DNA of 64,000 bases, from NCBI RefSeq assembly GCF_030676955.1, contig NZ_JAUUUU010000001.1:310001-374000 (forward strand), given 5' to 3'. Source of the stretch: Porticoccus litoralis (GTDB taxonomy: Bacteria; Pseudomonadota; Gammaproteobacteria; Pseudomonadales; Porticoccaceae). The translations under genes and the position numbers were made by a program. Under the pieces are notes generated by a model. That model did no database searches and was not told where the DNA came from. It saw nothing but the letters and a program-made list of their open reading frames with translations. This document shows positions 9,584-18,587 of this stretch, piece by piece. Each line of letters starts with the position of its first letter. Position 1 is the stretch's first letter.

Positions 9584-9630
9584 CTCGGATATCCTCTCTT
9601 TAATAACCTGTTATCACCGGGGTGGCAGAG

Positions 9631-10488
9631 CTACTTGGCCCGCGCTGCCAACCTGGCGCGTATATTCAAGACACTGTCGAGAAATCCCAAACCGACCAGT
9701 ATCAAACTCAAGGGACCTATCATTAACAAGCCCACGTAAAAAATTGCCAACCAATGTGCACCTATCTGGTAGAAAGCCACCGTATGATGCACGAGTGCGA
9801 TGCCGCTGAGCAGCAACGGCAAACCCAATAGGCCTGCCCAACTGGCGTATTCCTCCGGCGACAGGTAACAAACTGCCACCCCGGCCAGTAGTGCTATGCC
9901 CACATTGCGGTTGAAACGCAATGCGTGGAACTCTTCCCGAAAACCACCGGGATTATAGAGTTGTGCCTGCCACCAGCGACCCAGAATCAGACTGATCACG
10001 GTAGTTAGTGCAACCACATAGCCAATCACACCCAACAGGAATGTCCGGCCCGGCATGAATGCCGCTTCCGAATCTCCTGCCTGTTTTTGCAACTGGCTGA
10101 ACATGTTTGCCACAGCCACTTCCAGGTTCGCTACCGAACTATCAAACAACAGATTCAGTAACAAAACCGACAGCGCACTGAGCGCCATCATCACCGTCAA
10201 GGTACTCGTCCACGACACGGTGAGACGGAGTACTTCTGATGACGTCACAACGACCAGCAGCCCTGCCATGGTCGCCAGCGTAATCATCGGGTTGATAGCG
10301 CTGCCGTAAAAGGCCATCAGTAGGGGCAACAAACCCCACAACATTACTAACAGGCCTTCTTTTACGCCCCGGCTCAAGGTCACCAAAGAGACCGTTGCCG
10401 GACTGAGCATCGGCACCAGACTGCCTACCAGGGCAACCAGTGCCGCCTGCAGGCGCCCGCGCATGATAAATTCAGCCAAGGCGCGCAT
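9631..10488 (-). CDS. DUF2232-type multi-pass membrane protein
   Basis: The 285-residue protein is strongly hydrophobic, with about eight membrane segments and only short polar loops. A membrane gene of this kind sits between rpsR and rplI in pseudomonads and relatives, so position as well as topology supports the DUF2232/YybS-like assignment. The function is unknown; nothing here shows catalytic residues. It lies 19 bases after rpsR and 47 before rplI and is therefore made with ribosomal proteins. Confidence 0.82.
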   Translation of the reverse strand: MRALAEFIMRGRLQAALVALVGSLVPMLSPATVSLVTLSRGVKEGLLVMLWGLLPLLMAFYGSAINPMITLATMAGLLVVVTSSEVLRLTVSWTSTLTVMMALSALSVLLLNLLFDSSVANLEVAVANMFSQLQKQAGDSEAAFMPGRTFLLGVIGYVVALTTVISLILGRWWQAQLYNPGGFREEFHALRFNRNVGIALLAGVAVCYLSPEEYASWAGLLGLPLLLSGIALVHHTVAFYQIGAHWLAIFYVGLLMIGPLSLILVGLGFLDSVLNIRARLAARAK

Positions 10489-10507
10489 AGGTTGGTTTTA
10501 CCAATAC

Positions 10508-10735
10508 TTACTTATGGCTGTCCGTGTAGGGCAGCAGAGCCAGAAAACGGGCACGTTTGATGGCGGTAGCCAGCTGACGCTGATACTTGGCCTTAGTGCC
10601 AGTGATACGGCTTGGTACGATTTTTCCGGTTTCGGAAACGTATTGTTTCAGGGTGTCCAGATCCTTGTAATCGATCTCCTGGGCACCTTCCGCGCTGAAG
10701 CGGCAAAACTTGCGACGACGGTTAAAACGAGCCAT
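10508..10735 (-). CDS. rpsR: 30S ribosomal protein S18
   Basis: The 75-residue basic protein starts MARFNRRRKFCRF and contains the IDYKDLDTLKQYV and the ITGTKAKYQRQLATAIKRARFLALLPY regions that define S18. It binds 16S rRNA next to S6. The gene starts 3 bases after the rpsF stop, so translation of the two is coupled, which fits their joint complex. Confidence 0.98.
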   Translation of the reverse strand: MARFNRRRKFCRFSAEGAQEIDYKDLDTLKQYVSETGKIVPSRITGTKAKYQRQLATAIKRARFLALLPYTDSHK

Positions 10736-10738
10736 TGC

Positions 10739-11194
10739 TTATTCCTCCTCTTCCGTTGCTTCATCAGCAGACGCTTTAGTTTCTTCGTCTGTTTCTGACT
10801 TAGTATCTGCTTTCTCAGTGACGCCTTCGCTGTCAGACGGACGAGGCTCGCGGCGCTCGGAACGGCTTTCAGACTTTTCGGCTTTCATGATGGGCGATTC
10901 GGCAGTAATCGCTTCGTCGCAGCTAAACACTGCGCTGCGAATAACTGCATCGTTATAACGGAAGTTAGAATTCAGCTCGTCCAGAACGTCCTGACCACAC
11001 TCAATGTTCATCAGAACATAGTGAGCCTTGTGAATTTTGTTGATGGGATAGGCCAGCTGGCGACGACCCCAGTCTTCAAGACGGTGGACTTTGCCATTGC
11101 CGGTATTAATTGTACCGGTATAGCGTTCAATCATCCCGGGGACCTGTTCGCTCTGATCCGGGTGAACCATAAAAACGATTTCGTAGTGACGCAT
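10739..11194 (-). CDS. rpsF: 30S ribosomal protein S6 with long acidic tail
   Basis: The 151-residue protein begins MRHYEIVFMVHPDQSEQVPGMIERY and has the S6 ferredoxin-like fold in residues 1-100. The C-terminal 50 residues are low-complexity and charged, ending in four glutamates, a tail that in some bacteria is extended by the ligase RimK. A strong AAGGAGG ribosome site precedes the ATG. It is the first gene of the S6-S18-L9 operon; its leader carries a hairpin that may bind the S6:S18 complex. Confidence 0.97.
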   Translation of the reverse strand: MRHYEIVFMVHPDQSEQVPGMIERYTGTINTGNGKVHRLEDWGRRQLAYPINKIHKAHYVLMNIECGQDVLDELNSNFRYNDAVIRSAVFSCDEAITAESPIMKAEKSESRSERREPRPSDSEGVTEKADTKSETDEETKASADEATEEEE

Positions 11195-11198
11195 TGTG

Positions 11199-11305
11199 CC
11201 TCCTTACGGGTAAGTAGCTGCCCGCCCCATGCGGTGCAGCAAGGAGTGTCTTGGCCCAAGTAGGCCAAGGGCGGGCATTCTACGGGGATGAAACTGTAAT
11301 TTCAA
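11199..11305 (-). promoter_or_regulatory. rpsF promoter and leader with candidate S6:S18 control hairpin
   Basis: A sigma70 promoter is visible: TTGAAA (11305-11300), 17-base spacer, TAGAAT (11282-11277), with a GC-rich discriminator. The transcript would start near 11270 and carry two hairpins: CTTGGCC/GGCCAAG (11269-11250) and GCTGC/GCAGC enclosing ACCG and CCGC/GCGG (11240-11217), close before the AAGGAGG site (11205-11199). A hairpin presenting CCG ahead of rpsF is how S6:S18 autoregulation is known to work; whether this hairpin matches that motif in detail is inference. Confidence 0.55.
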
Positions 11306-11394
11306 GGAAAATTCAGGCACTTATAGACTAGGAGTGCGAAGTCTGAGCAGTTATGATTTCAGCCTTCACGCACGTTTATGGAAAGGAGTTATCG

Positions 11395-11556
11395 ATGAAA
11401 AAGTTTACCCTGTTGCTGGCCGCCATTTTCTCACTGTCTTTGGCTGGTTGCGCCAAGGTTGGCAGTGAAGCCTGGTGCAATGACATGAAGGAAAAACCCA
11501 AGGGTGAGTGGACTGCCAACGAAGCCGCCGACTTCACCAAGCACTGTATTTTCTAA
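11395..11556 (+). CDS. Small DUF3012-type lipoprotein
   Basis: The ATG at 11395 is preferred over an upstream in-frame ATG at 11353 because AAAGGAG lies 6 bases before it and the product then starts with a clean lipoprotein signal (MKKFTLLLAAIFSLSLAGC, lipobox LAGC, lipidated Cys19). The mature 35 residues carry GSEAWCNDMKEKPKGEW and TANEAADFTKHCIF, which resemble the DUF3012 family with two conserved cysteines. The function is unknown. It converges with the phosphatidyltransferase gene, and their stop codons overlap. Confidence 0.85.
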   Translation: MKKFTLLLAAIFSLSLAGCAKVGSEAWCNDMKEKPKGEWTANEAADFTKHCIF

Positions 11557-12179
11557 GGTGAACTTCCCTCGCTTTGACCTGCAGCCAGCTCTTCCAGGGG
11601 CTGGCTGCCGCGGGCCACGGCTGCAGCACGCCAGAATCCAGCCACGTTGCTCTGCCAGTGGGGCAGGATACAAGTAATCACCAGCTGCTCGAAAGCCACC
11701 CAAAGATAAAAAAGCAACACCCCGCGCAGGAACAGGGAGCTATCCCAAATCACCGCCACGAAATAAGCCGGTGCCAACAAAATGGCTACCAGCTTTGCAC
11801 TCCAGGTATGGTAACTCGGCAGACACCGGAATCGGGCCAGGCACACCAGGAGAGGCACCAGCCAGGCGCTGAATGCGGCCACCAGATAACCGGCTTCTCG
11901 GACAAAAACCTCCGGCCACAATACTTTCAATCCCATCAACATGGCAGCATAGGTACTCAGATCTGCCCAGCTATCCAGGCGCGTCCCCAGCTCGGTAACC
12001 TGCCCTAAACGACGGGCCAGATAGCCATCGAGGCAATCGCTGAACAGTAAAAAAGCCAACACCCCCAGAAAGGGAATCACTTTCTGCTCCAGCGCCAGAA
12101 GGACCAAAACCGGCATCAACGCTACCCGGAGAGCGCTGATCACATTGGGTAAATTCAACACCAGGTTTCGGGTGGCCAT
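11553..12179 (-). CDS. CDP-alcohol phosphatidyltransferase family membrane protein
   Basis: The 208-residue integral membrane enzyme shows the complete family signature D-x2-DG-x2-AR-x8-G-x3-D-x3-D, read as DCLDGYLARR..G..LDSWAD at about residues 48-72, with five or six membrane segments. Such enzymes move a phosphatidyl group from a CDP-alcohol to a second alcohol in phospholipid synthesis. The exact product (PG phosphate, PS or other) cannot be read from the sequence; the protein is not a standard PgsA. It lies 80 bases downstream of rlmB on the same strand. Confidence 0.85.
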   Translation of the reverse strand: MATRNLVLNLPNVISALRVALMPVLVLLALEQKVIPFLGVLAFLLFSDCLDGYLARRLGQVTELGTRLDSWADLSTYAAMLMGLKVLWPEVFVREAGYLVAAFSAWLVPLLVCLARFRCLPSYHTWSAKLVAILLAPAYFVAVIWDSSLFLRGVLLFYLWVAFEQLVITCILPHWQSNVAGFWRAAAVARGSQPLEELAAGQSEGSSP

Positions 12180-12259
12180 CTGGTTGTTCTCCAGAACCCG
12201 CTGGGTAATTTGATGACGACGGCGGTTAATAGGGGTTTCTCCTCACTAAGGCACGGTCG

Positions 12260-13030
12260 TTAGTGTCGTTGGCGCACCGCTTCAAACAGGCAAATACCCG
12301 CAGCCACAGAGACATTCAGGCTACTGACCGCACCAGCCATCGGCAGTTTGACCAGCACATCACAGTGCTCCCGCGTCAGCCGCCGCAAGCCCTTTTCCTC
12401 AGCACCCATCACGATCGCCAGCGGCCCGTTCAGGTCCGCCTGATAAACCAGGCTGTCTGCCTCGCCAGCAGTGCCCACAATCCACAGACCCTTTTCCTGC
12501 AACTGCTTCAGGGTTCTCGACAGATTAGTGACGACAATCAGGGGGACTGTTTCAGCAGCACCGCTGGCCACTTTCTGCACGGTTGGCGTTAGGCTCACGG
12601 AATTGTCTTTAGGCACGATCACAGCTTGCACACCCGCTGCATCTGCAGATCTCAGGCAGGCCCCCAGGTTGTGGGGGTCGGTAACACCATCTAGCACAAG
12701 TAGGAAAGGCGGCACCTGAAGTTGCTCCAGCAACCCAAAAAGAAAGTGCTCGTCCTGAATGTCGCCACTTTCGCAGAATGCGGCAACGCCCTGGTGGCGG
12801 CCCTCGCCTTCAGTCAACTGATCCAGCTCTTTGCGACTCACACGTAGCACCTCAATGCTATGCATGTCCGCCAGATTTAACAGTTTCTGCAGACGCTGAT
12901 CATCCCTCCCCTTCATGACTTTCAAGGCCCGCACCTTGTCTGCGGAGGTTTTCAATATTGCCTGCACCGCATGCATACCAAAAACCCACTGCCCCTGGGC
13001 CTGGGATTGCTCCTGTCCTGTTTTTGCCAT
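12260..13030 (-). CDS. rlmB: 23S rRNA (guanosine(2251)-2'-O)-methyltransferase RlmB
   Basis: The 256-residue protein has the N-terminal substrate-binding domain (about 14-90) and the SPOUT methyltransferase domain with its three motifs: DGVTDPHNLGACLRSADAAG, IVMGAEEKGLRR, and LPMAGAVSSLNVSVAAGICLFE. It methylates G2251 in the peptidyl-transferase P loop using S-adenosylmethionine. The gene lies 50 bases after rnr, the usual gammaproteobacterial pairing, and is likely cotranscribed with it. Confidence 0.97.
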   Translation of the reverse strand: MAKTGQEQSQAQGQWVFGMHAVQAILKTSADKVRALKVMKGRDDQRLQKLLNLADMHSIEVLRVSRKELDQLTEGEGRHQGVAAFCESGDIQDEHFLFGLLEQLQVPPFLLVLDGVTDPHNLGACLRSADAAGVQAVIVPKDNSVSLTPTVQKVASGAAETVPLIVVTNLSRTLKQLQEKGLWIVGTAGEADSLVYQADLNGPLAIVMGAEEKGLRRLTREHCDVLVKLPMAGAVSSLNVSVAAGICLFEAVRQRH

Positions 13031-13079
13031 TATTTAACTCGTCTTTAACCGGTGCCCCGGTTCTTTTTGCTTACCATCA

Positions 13080-15533
13080 CTAGCGCTTTTTGGCGGTTGA
13101 CTTGCGTCGCCTGGAACTGCTGGATTTCCCCGTTTTTTTAGGTCTCGGTTTACCTGGTTTGGATGCCGGTGTGCTCCCCGGGGGTTGACCGGAAGTGGCG
13201 CGTTTTTTTCCTCGGGGCTGACGGCGTGTTCTTTCCTGCTCATGTTCAACCGCCATCTCCAGAGCCTTGGGGGTCACCGTTACGCCTTTTCTGGATTTTC
13301 GGCGGTTCTCTTCCACTAGGTCAAAGTCGATCTTTCTTTCATCCAGGTCTACCCTGCTGACTCGCACCAGCAGTTTGTCACCCAGACCAAATACACGCTT
13401 GGTACGCTCGCCCACCAGTCGGTGGTGCGCTGCCTCATGATAGTAATAATCCTTCGGAAGGCCGGTGATATGTACCAGTCCCTCGATAAACAATTCCGTG
13501 AGCTGGACAAACAGGCCAAAACCGGTAACCGAAACCACGACGCCATTGTATTCCTCGCCAACCCGAGACAACAGATACTCACATTTCAACCAGTTGACCA
13601 CGTCACGGGTAGCCTCATCGGCACGGCGCTCCGTCATGGAGCAATGTTCACCAGCACCTACCATCCAGGCTTCGTCATAGGGATAAATCTGAGCGGATTT
13701 GAGCAATGGGGCGCCGTCCACCTTTTTCACGTGGCTGGCTCGCCCTTTCTTGCGGATCAGGTAGCGGATTGCCCGGTGCACCAACAAGTCTGGGTAACGG
13801 CGTATCGGCGAGGTAAAGTGCGTGTAGGCCGGGTAGTTGAGGCCAAAGTGACCCTCGTTCTCCGGATCGTAAACCGCCTGATTCATGGTGCGCAGAATCA
13901 CCGTCTGAATTACGCCCGCATCTGGGCGCCCCGCCACCTGTCGTAAAACCCTCTGAAAATCCTTGGGAGTTGGCTCATCGCCACCCGGCAAACCCAGCCC
14001 CAGCTCGCCCAGAAATTCTCTCAGGTCTGCCAGTTTTTCCTGGCGAGGCCCCTGGTGAACCCGGTATAACGCCGGCAGTTTGCTCTTTTGCAGAAGGCTG
14101 GCCGCGCACACATTGGCGCACAGCATACATTCCTCAATCAGGCGGTGAGCTTCTGTGCGTTCCGAGGGAATGATCTGCTGAATCTTGCGCTCAGCATCAA
14201 ACAGAATGCGTGTTTCCCGGCTGTCAAAGTCGATGGCACCGCGAACCTCTCGGGATTGCAATAACATCAAATAAAGTTCATGCAGGTGGTCCACATGTGC
14301 CGTCAACGCGTGGAACTGTTTCCGAACACCGCTATCCCGATCGCCCCGCTGGGCGATCATGGCGGCAACCTGAGTATATGTCAGCCGCCCGTGGGAATGG
14401 ATGATGGCCTCATAAAACTGGTACTTGGTGATATTGCCACCGTTATCCAGTGTCATATCACAGACCATGGTCAGACGGTCCACATTCGGGTTCAGCGAAC
14501 ACAGGCCATTGGACAGCTTTTCCGGCAACATCGGCACTACGTTCTGGGGGAAGTACACGGAATTACCCCGTTGATAACCCTCCCGATCAAGGGGACTACC
14601 CACCTGAACGTAATGGGACACATCAGCAATAGCCACCAGCAAACGCCACCCATTACGGCGCGGCTCACAGAAGACCGCATCATCAAAGTCCCGCGCATCT
14701 TCACCGTCAATGGTAACGAACGGCATCTGGCGCAAATCCACCCGGTACTGGCCATCTTCCGGCAACAGCGTCTCTGGAATGGCCTCAGCCTCGGCAATTA
14801 CCTCGTCAGGCCATGCATTGGGTATACCGTAATTATGAATGGCAATATCAATTTCCATACCCGGCGCCAGGTGCTCTCCAAGCACCTGGACCACACGTCC
14901 TGCAGGCAGGTTGTTGCGGCTTGGGAAAGTGGTAATTTCAACCACCACAATCTGCCCGGGCTCAACCTCACTCCGCTGCTCCGTGGGGATCAGAATGTCC
15001 TGGGTCATGCGGGGGTTATCGGGGCGGACAAAATGAATGCCGCTTTCTACAAAATATCGACCAACCAGCGTGGTGGTGTGGTGCTCCACCACATCCACAA
15101 TAGAACCTTCAGGGCGACCGCGACGGTCCCAGCCGGCAATTCTGACCAAGACCTCGTCGCCATCCATGACCCGTCGCATCTGGCGACTGGAGAGGAACAG
15201 ATCATCGCCCCCGCTGGATGGAATCACAAAACCAAAACCCTCGGGGTGTCCAACGACCCGCCCCTTGATCAGGTTCATTTTGTCCAGAGAGCCATAAGCA
15301 TGGCGGCGATTGCGCACTGTCTGGCCATCACGCTCCATGGCGATCAACCGGCGGCGCAGCGCCTCACGGGCATCCTCGTCCTGAATGCCGAATTCCGTGC
15401 ATAGTTCTTCGTAAGTCAGAGGGCCGGTACTCTCATTGAGGAAGTCGAGAATATATTCACGGCTGGGGATGGGTCGGTCGTATTTGGCAGCCTCGCGCTC
15501 GGCATGAGGGTCATTACGAACATGTTTTTTCAT
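13080..15533 (-). CDS. rnr: Ribonuclease R
   Basis: The 817-residue 3'-5' exoribonuclease shows an N-terminal helix-turn-helix-like region (about 25-80), two cold-shock domains, the RNB catalytic domain with DGEDARDFDDAV at 276-287 holding the metal-binding aspartates, a C-terminal S1 domain (about 645-725) and a lysine/arginine-rich tail from about 730. RNase R degrades structured RNA and matures rRNA and tmRNA. The ATG at 15533 starts MKKHVRNDPHAE. tRNA-Leu lies upstream in the opposite orientation and rlmB follows. Confidence 0.97.
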   Translation of the reverse strand: MKKHVRNDPHAEREAAKYDRPIPSREYILDFLNESTGPLTYEELCTEFGIQDEDAREALRRRLIAMERDGQTVRNRRHAYGSLDKMNLIKGRVVGHPEGFGFVIPSSGGDDLFLSSRQMRRVMDGDEVLVRIAGWDRRGRPEGSIVDVVEHHTTTLVGRYFVESGIHFVRPDNPRMTQDILIPTEQRSEVEPGQIVVVEITTFPSRNNLPAGRVVQVLGEHLAPGMEIDIAIHNYGIPNAWPDEVIAEAEAIPETLLPEDGQYRVDLRQMPFVTIDGEDARDFDDAVFCEPRRNGWRLLVAIADVSHYVQVGSPLDREGYQRGNSVYFPQNVVPMLPEKLSNGLCSLNPNVDRLTMVCDMTLDNGGNITKYQFYEAIIHSHGRLTYTQVAAMIAQRGDRDSGVRKQFHALTAHVDHLHELYLMLLQSREVRGAIDFDSRETRILFDAERKIQQIIPSERTEAHRLIEECMLCANVCAASLLQKSKLPALYRVHQGPRQEKLADLREFLGELGLGLPGGDEPTPKDFQRVLRQVAGRPDAGVIQTVILRTMNQAVYDPENEGHFGLNYPAYTHFTSPIRRYPDLLVHRAIRYLIRKKGRASHVKKVDGAPLLKSAQIYPYDEAWMVGAGEHCSMTERRADEATRDVVNWLKCEYLLSRVGEEYNGVVVSVTGFGLFVQLTELFIEGLVHITGLPKDYYYHEAAHHRLVGERTKRVFGLGDKLLVRVSRVDLDERKIDFDLVEENRRKSRKGVTVTPKALEMAVEHEQERTRRQPRGKKRATSGQPPGSTPASKPGKPRPKKTGKSSSSRRRKSTAKKR

Positions 15534-15669
15534 TCAATCTCTCTAACAGGAGGAAACAGCTCAGGTTTATATATCATAACAGCAGATACCGGCACACAAG
15601 CCAATGATTTTCGTACCGACGAAGGCATGTAAGACAACGAAGATAACGGGATATTTTTACTGTCGATAA

Positions 15670-15698
15670 TTGACAATCGCAGGAACGATCACTATAGT
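15670..15698 (+). promoter_or_regulatory. Promoter of tRNA-Leu
   Basis: TTGACA (15670-15675) and TATAGT (15693-15698) are separated by 17 bases and lie 38 bases before the mature tRNA. The region after the -10 box is GC-rich (CGCCACCTC), as in stringently controlled stable-RNA promoters. Confidence 0.8.
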
Positions 15699-15736
15699 TC
15701 GCCACCTCTGAAAGAGCAGCAATTGCTCCTCGGAAT

Positions 15737-15823
15737 GCCCAGGTGGTGAAATTGGTAGACACGCCAGCTTCAGGTGCTGGTCCTCGCAAGGGGGTGGAGG
15801 TTCAAGTCCTCTCCTGGGCACCA
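15737..15823 (+). tRNA. tRNA-Leu (anticodon CAG)
   Basis: The 87-base gene folds as a class II tRNA. The acceptor stem is GCCCAGG/CCTGGGC, the anticodon stem CCAGC/GCTGG encloses TTCAGGT, giving anticodon CAG, a long variable arm follows, and the T arm is GGTTCAAGTCC. CCA is encoded at 15821-15823. It sits before rnr in reverse orientation and next to an AT-rich segment. Confidence 0.97.
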
Positions 15824-15938
15824 TTCTCATATCTCATTGCTGACTCTCAGCAACACGAACTCCAACTACGGCCTATCATCGAACTTCAACCAAGCTGACC
15901 TCAAACTGTGACTTGAAGTTGTTTTGTTGCCTAACGCT

Positions 15939-16385
15939 TCAAGCAGGGGCGCGCGTATTTTGCGCGTCCTGCTGGCTTAACTTGTTAAGGGAGGCCAGCT
16001 CTAACTCTAACTCTAACTTTTGGTTTTGCAGTTTTATCGCCCGATCGTGCTCTGGTTGTATATATTTGTACCATCGTTCGAAGCCAACGATAGAAGCTAA
16101 AAAGCCAAGACCAAATAGACCTGAAAAGAACCACTTCGCGACATTTCGATTGGTTACTGTAATTTCAACTTCCCGGTTAAGGAGCTTCGCTCTTCTTTTC
16201 TTATCTTCGTCAGGTCTATTGCTAATATCCAAATCATATATTGCCGATGCATTTTTAAAAGCTACATCATTCGTTGCCTGATAGGTATAGATCAACAAAG
16301 TCAGTGAGCTAACCATTAGCACCAAGCCAAAAGTTGCTAGAAACTTATAGATGTTGTCTGTTGGAATAGGAATTTTGCTTTCCAT
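15939..16385 (-). CDS. Hypothetical two-segment membrane protein with C-terminal coiled coil
   Basis: I do not recognise this 148-residue protein. It has a membrane segment at about 13-34, a charged middle (about 45-80), a second membrane segment at about 85-102, and a C-terminal stretch rich in Leu, Glu, Gln and Lys (about 110-140, including LELELELASL) that should form a coiled coil. Base composition is clearly more AT-rich than the neighbours, and it lies directly downstream of tRNA-Leu, a common entry point for foreign DNA. No integrase or att repeat was found. Confidence 0.6.
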   Translation of the reverse strand: MESKIPIPTDNIYKFLATFGLVLMVSSLTLLIYTYQATNDVAFKNASAIYDLDISNRPDEDKKRRAKLLNREVEITVTNRNVAKWFFSGLFGLGFLASIVGFERWYKYIQPEHDRAIKLQNQKLELELELASLNKLSQQDAQNTRAPA

Positions 16386-16892
16386 AGGATTCCCTTAACA
16401 GTAAATTCAAAAGCCTAAGGCTTTATAACACTTTGGCCTTATAACACAGAAACATTCAAAGTCAGGACCAGGCTGAATGTCTTTAGTAGCAAGGAATTCA
16501 AGGGGTTTTACTAGGGAGTATACCGGGAACAAAACAAGCCACCTCCTGTGTTGAAAAACAAATCCTTTGACCCGCTGAATATATTTAATCCATTATAAAA
16601 ATCAATGGATAAGCGTAATTTGGTCAATGTTATCGCGTAATATTTCCACTCACGATAAAAACCATCAAGAGGTTATAAACAAAGGCTTCAATTAATTTTT
16701 GTCTCCAGATATTAGCAATCTGATATTCCAACCAGCTGGCTATTATCGGTTCTTATTTCACACCTGTATTTGGGGTAGCAATGCCTTTCCATATTCAGCA
16801 AGGGCAGCAGGTTATCCCTTAACCTTTCTACAGATAAAAGGATGACATGGTGTGCACACTGCAAAAAAACACTTTATACAAACGGCCTTTTC
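16386..16892. other. AT-rich 507-base intergenic region
   Basis: No gene could be supported. The segment is AT-rich, with a near-perfect palindrome AAAGCCT-A-AGGCTTT at 16410-16424 followed by two copies of TTATAACAC (about 16422-16446), just upstream of the minus-strand hypothetical gene and possibly part of its promoter. The remainder is the space downstream of the Mrp operon. I see no clear intrinsic terminator for that operon here. Confidence 0.5.
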
Positions 16893-18587
16893 TTAATACA
16901 AACTAAGAGACAGATAGAGAACCAACAACAACACGACCCAAATCACCACGCTACCTGTAGGCCAGGTTCGGGCAAGGATGCCTTGGGGACCATGATGCCG
17001 AGTGATGTAATCCACAACCCAGTCAAACAGGCTCTTTGCGGTGGCACGCACTGCTCCGTTAACGGCAATGACGGCACCAGTTACCCTCGCCAAGGCGGCG
17101 GGTGCCAGGCGGCGGTATGTCCACTCGGCATCCAGATTCACCGATGGCAGTTCCGGCGGGTACATATGTCTCATGTTAAGCCAGACAAAGGCCAGTGCCG
17201 AGAAACACAGCAACTGGGTCTGGGCCAGCACGTGAGTGGCGTCATAGGGGTTGTAGCCAGTGTCATAGGGCAGCAGCTGGTAGAGCACTTCCGGGAATAC
17301 GCCAATGGTGATACACAGTGCCGCGGCAATGGTCATGGCCAGCAGCATGTTAGCCGGAGGCTCTGAGGTGCGAATACCGGAATCGTGGGCAAAAAATGCA
17401 AAATAGGGAATCTTGATACCGGCATGGTGGAACACCCCTGCGGAAGCAAACAGCAGCATCAACCAGATCCACGGGTAATCATTTTCCAGCGCTGCGCTCA
17501 TCACCATAGATTTGCTGACAAAGCCGCTGAACAGCGGGAACGCGGAAATGGAGGCAGCACCGATAATACAGAGCACCGTGGTCTTCGGCATACTCTTGTA
17601 GAGCCCGCCCAGTTCCGACCCATTGATCCGCCCGGTCATGTGTAATACGGCCCCCATGGACATAAACAACAGTCCCTTAAAAATCACATCAGTAAAGGCG
17701 TGGGCCACCGCGCCGTTAATGGACAGCGCCGTGCCAATCCCCACACCCACCACCATGAAGCCGAGCTGGTTGATCAGGCTGTAGGCCAAAACCCGGCGAA
17801 GGTCGTTTTCAATCACTGCGTAGAAAATCGGGAAGCAGGTCATGGCCGCACCGATATAAACCAACAACTCGGTACCCGGATAACCCCTGGCCAGTGCATA
17901 AACGGCCACCTTGGTAGTGAAGGCACTGAGGAATACCGTCCCGGTGGGTGTTGACTCGGGGTAGGCATCCGTCAGCCAGTTATGGAAGAACGGGAATGCA
18001 CATTTAATACCGAACGCCAAGAATATCAGCCAGCCATACACTCCCTGCAGGCCAATCTCGCCAAACGACAGGGATTCGGCCTGTCGGCTGTAGAGAATGA
18101 TCCCCCCCAGCAACAACAGCCCGGACAGCACCTGGATAATCAGGTAGCGCATACCGGCACGATAGGAGCGCTCCGAACGGCGCGCCCAAACAAGGAATAC
18201 CGAAGTTAATGCCAGCAGTTCCCAGAACACGAACAGGGTGAGTAGGTCACCGGCGAAAACTGCCCCCAGGGCACTGCCCGCATAAAACAGCGCCGCACCC
18301 TGCTGCATGCGGTCACGCACATGCAGAGAATAAATAATGGCAATCAGCGCGGCGATGTGAAACAGGTAACCAAACAGAATACTAAGCCGGTCCACCTGGT
18401 GAATGATAAGCTGAAAATCGAGGAAAGATATCTGCCAGTAACTCCCCGCCGGGGTCAGCCACAGGTTGACGGCACTGACCACCGGAATCAGCAGCATCAG
18501 TACGGCTCGCGGTGTGCCGTTCAGCAGTAGCGCCAGAGCCCCTGCAAGAAAGAAAAACAGAAAAGGAGGCAGCTCAATGGGCATCAT
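16893..18587 (-). CDS. Mrp/complex I-type proton channel subunit (third D-like subunit)
   Basis: The 564-residue protein has about 14-15 membrane segments and the proton-conducting NuoL/M/N fold. Key charged residues are E123 (LFVFWELLAL), K195 (AFGIKCAFPFFHNWL) and K226 (FTTKVAVYALARG). It resembles MrpD/NuoM and carries an extra C-terminal membrane helix after about residue 530. It is the last gene of the antiporter operon and overlaps the 102-residue gene before it by 14 bases. Its partners suggest it is one of three proton channels in one complex, but a role in some other Mrp-coupled enzyme cannot be excluded. Confidence 0.85.
   Translation of the reverse strand: MMPIELPPFLFFFLAGALALLLNGTPRAVLMLLIPVVSAVNLWLTPAGSYWQISFLDFQLIIHQVDRLSILFGYLFHIAALIAIIYSLHVRDRMQQGAALFYAGSALGAVFAGDLLTLFVFWELLALTSVFLVWARRSERSYRAGMRYLIIQVLSGLLLLGGIILYSRQAESLSFGEIGLQGVYGWLIFLAFGIKCAFPFFHNWLTDAYPESTPTGTVFLSAFTTKVAVYALARGYPGTELLVYIGAAMTCFPIFYAVIENDLRRVLAYSLINQLGFMVVGVGIGTALSINGAVAHAFTDVIFKGLLFMSMGAVLHMTGRINGSELGGLYKSMPKTTVLCIIGAASISAFPLFSGFVSKSMVMSAALENDYPWIWLMLLFASAGVFHHAGIKIPYFAFFAHDSGIRTSEPPANMLLAMTIAAALCITIGVFPEVLYQLLPYDTGYNPYDATHVLAQTQLLCFSALAFVWLNMRHMYPPELPSVNLDAEWTYRRLAPAALARVTGAVIAVNGAVRATAKSLFDWVVDYITRHHGPQGILARTWPTGSVVIWVVLLLVLYLSLSLY

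Noticed and set aside
9590..9809. Open frames overlapping the rplI-DUF2232 junction on the plus strand
   Set aside because: They run against the operon and have no start signals; the minus strand explains the region.
11220..11276. Long-range stem GCCCGCCC/GGGCGGGC before rpsF as part of the leader structure
   Set aside because: The -10 box ends at 11277 and transcription should start near 11270, so one arm would be mostly untranscribed.
14280..15404. A 374-codon open frame antisense to rnr
   Set aside because: It mirrors a complete, well-conserved ribonuclease R gene and shows no protein features.
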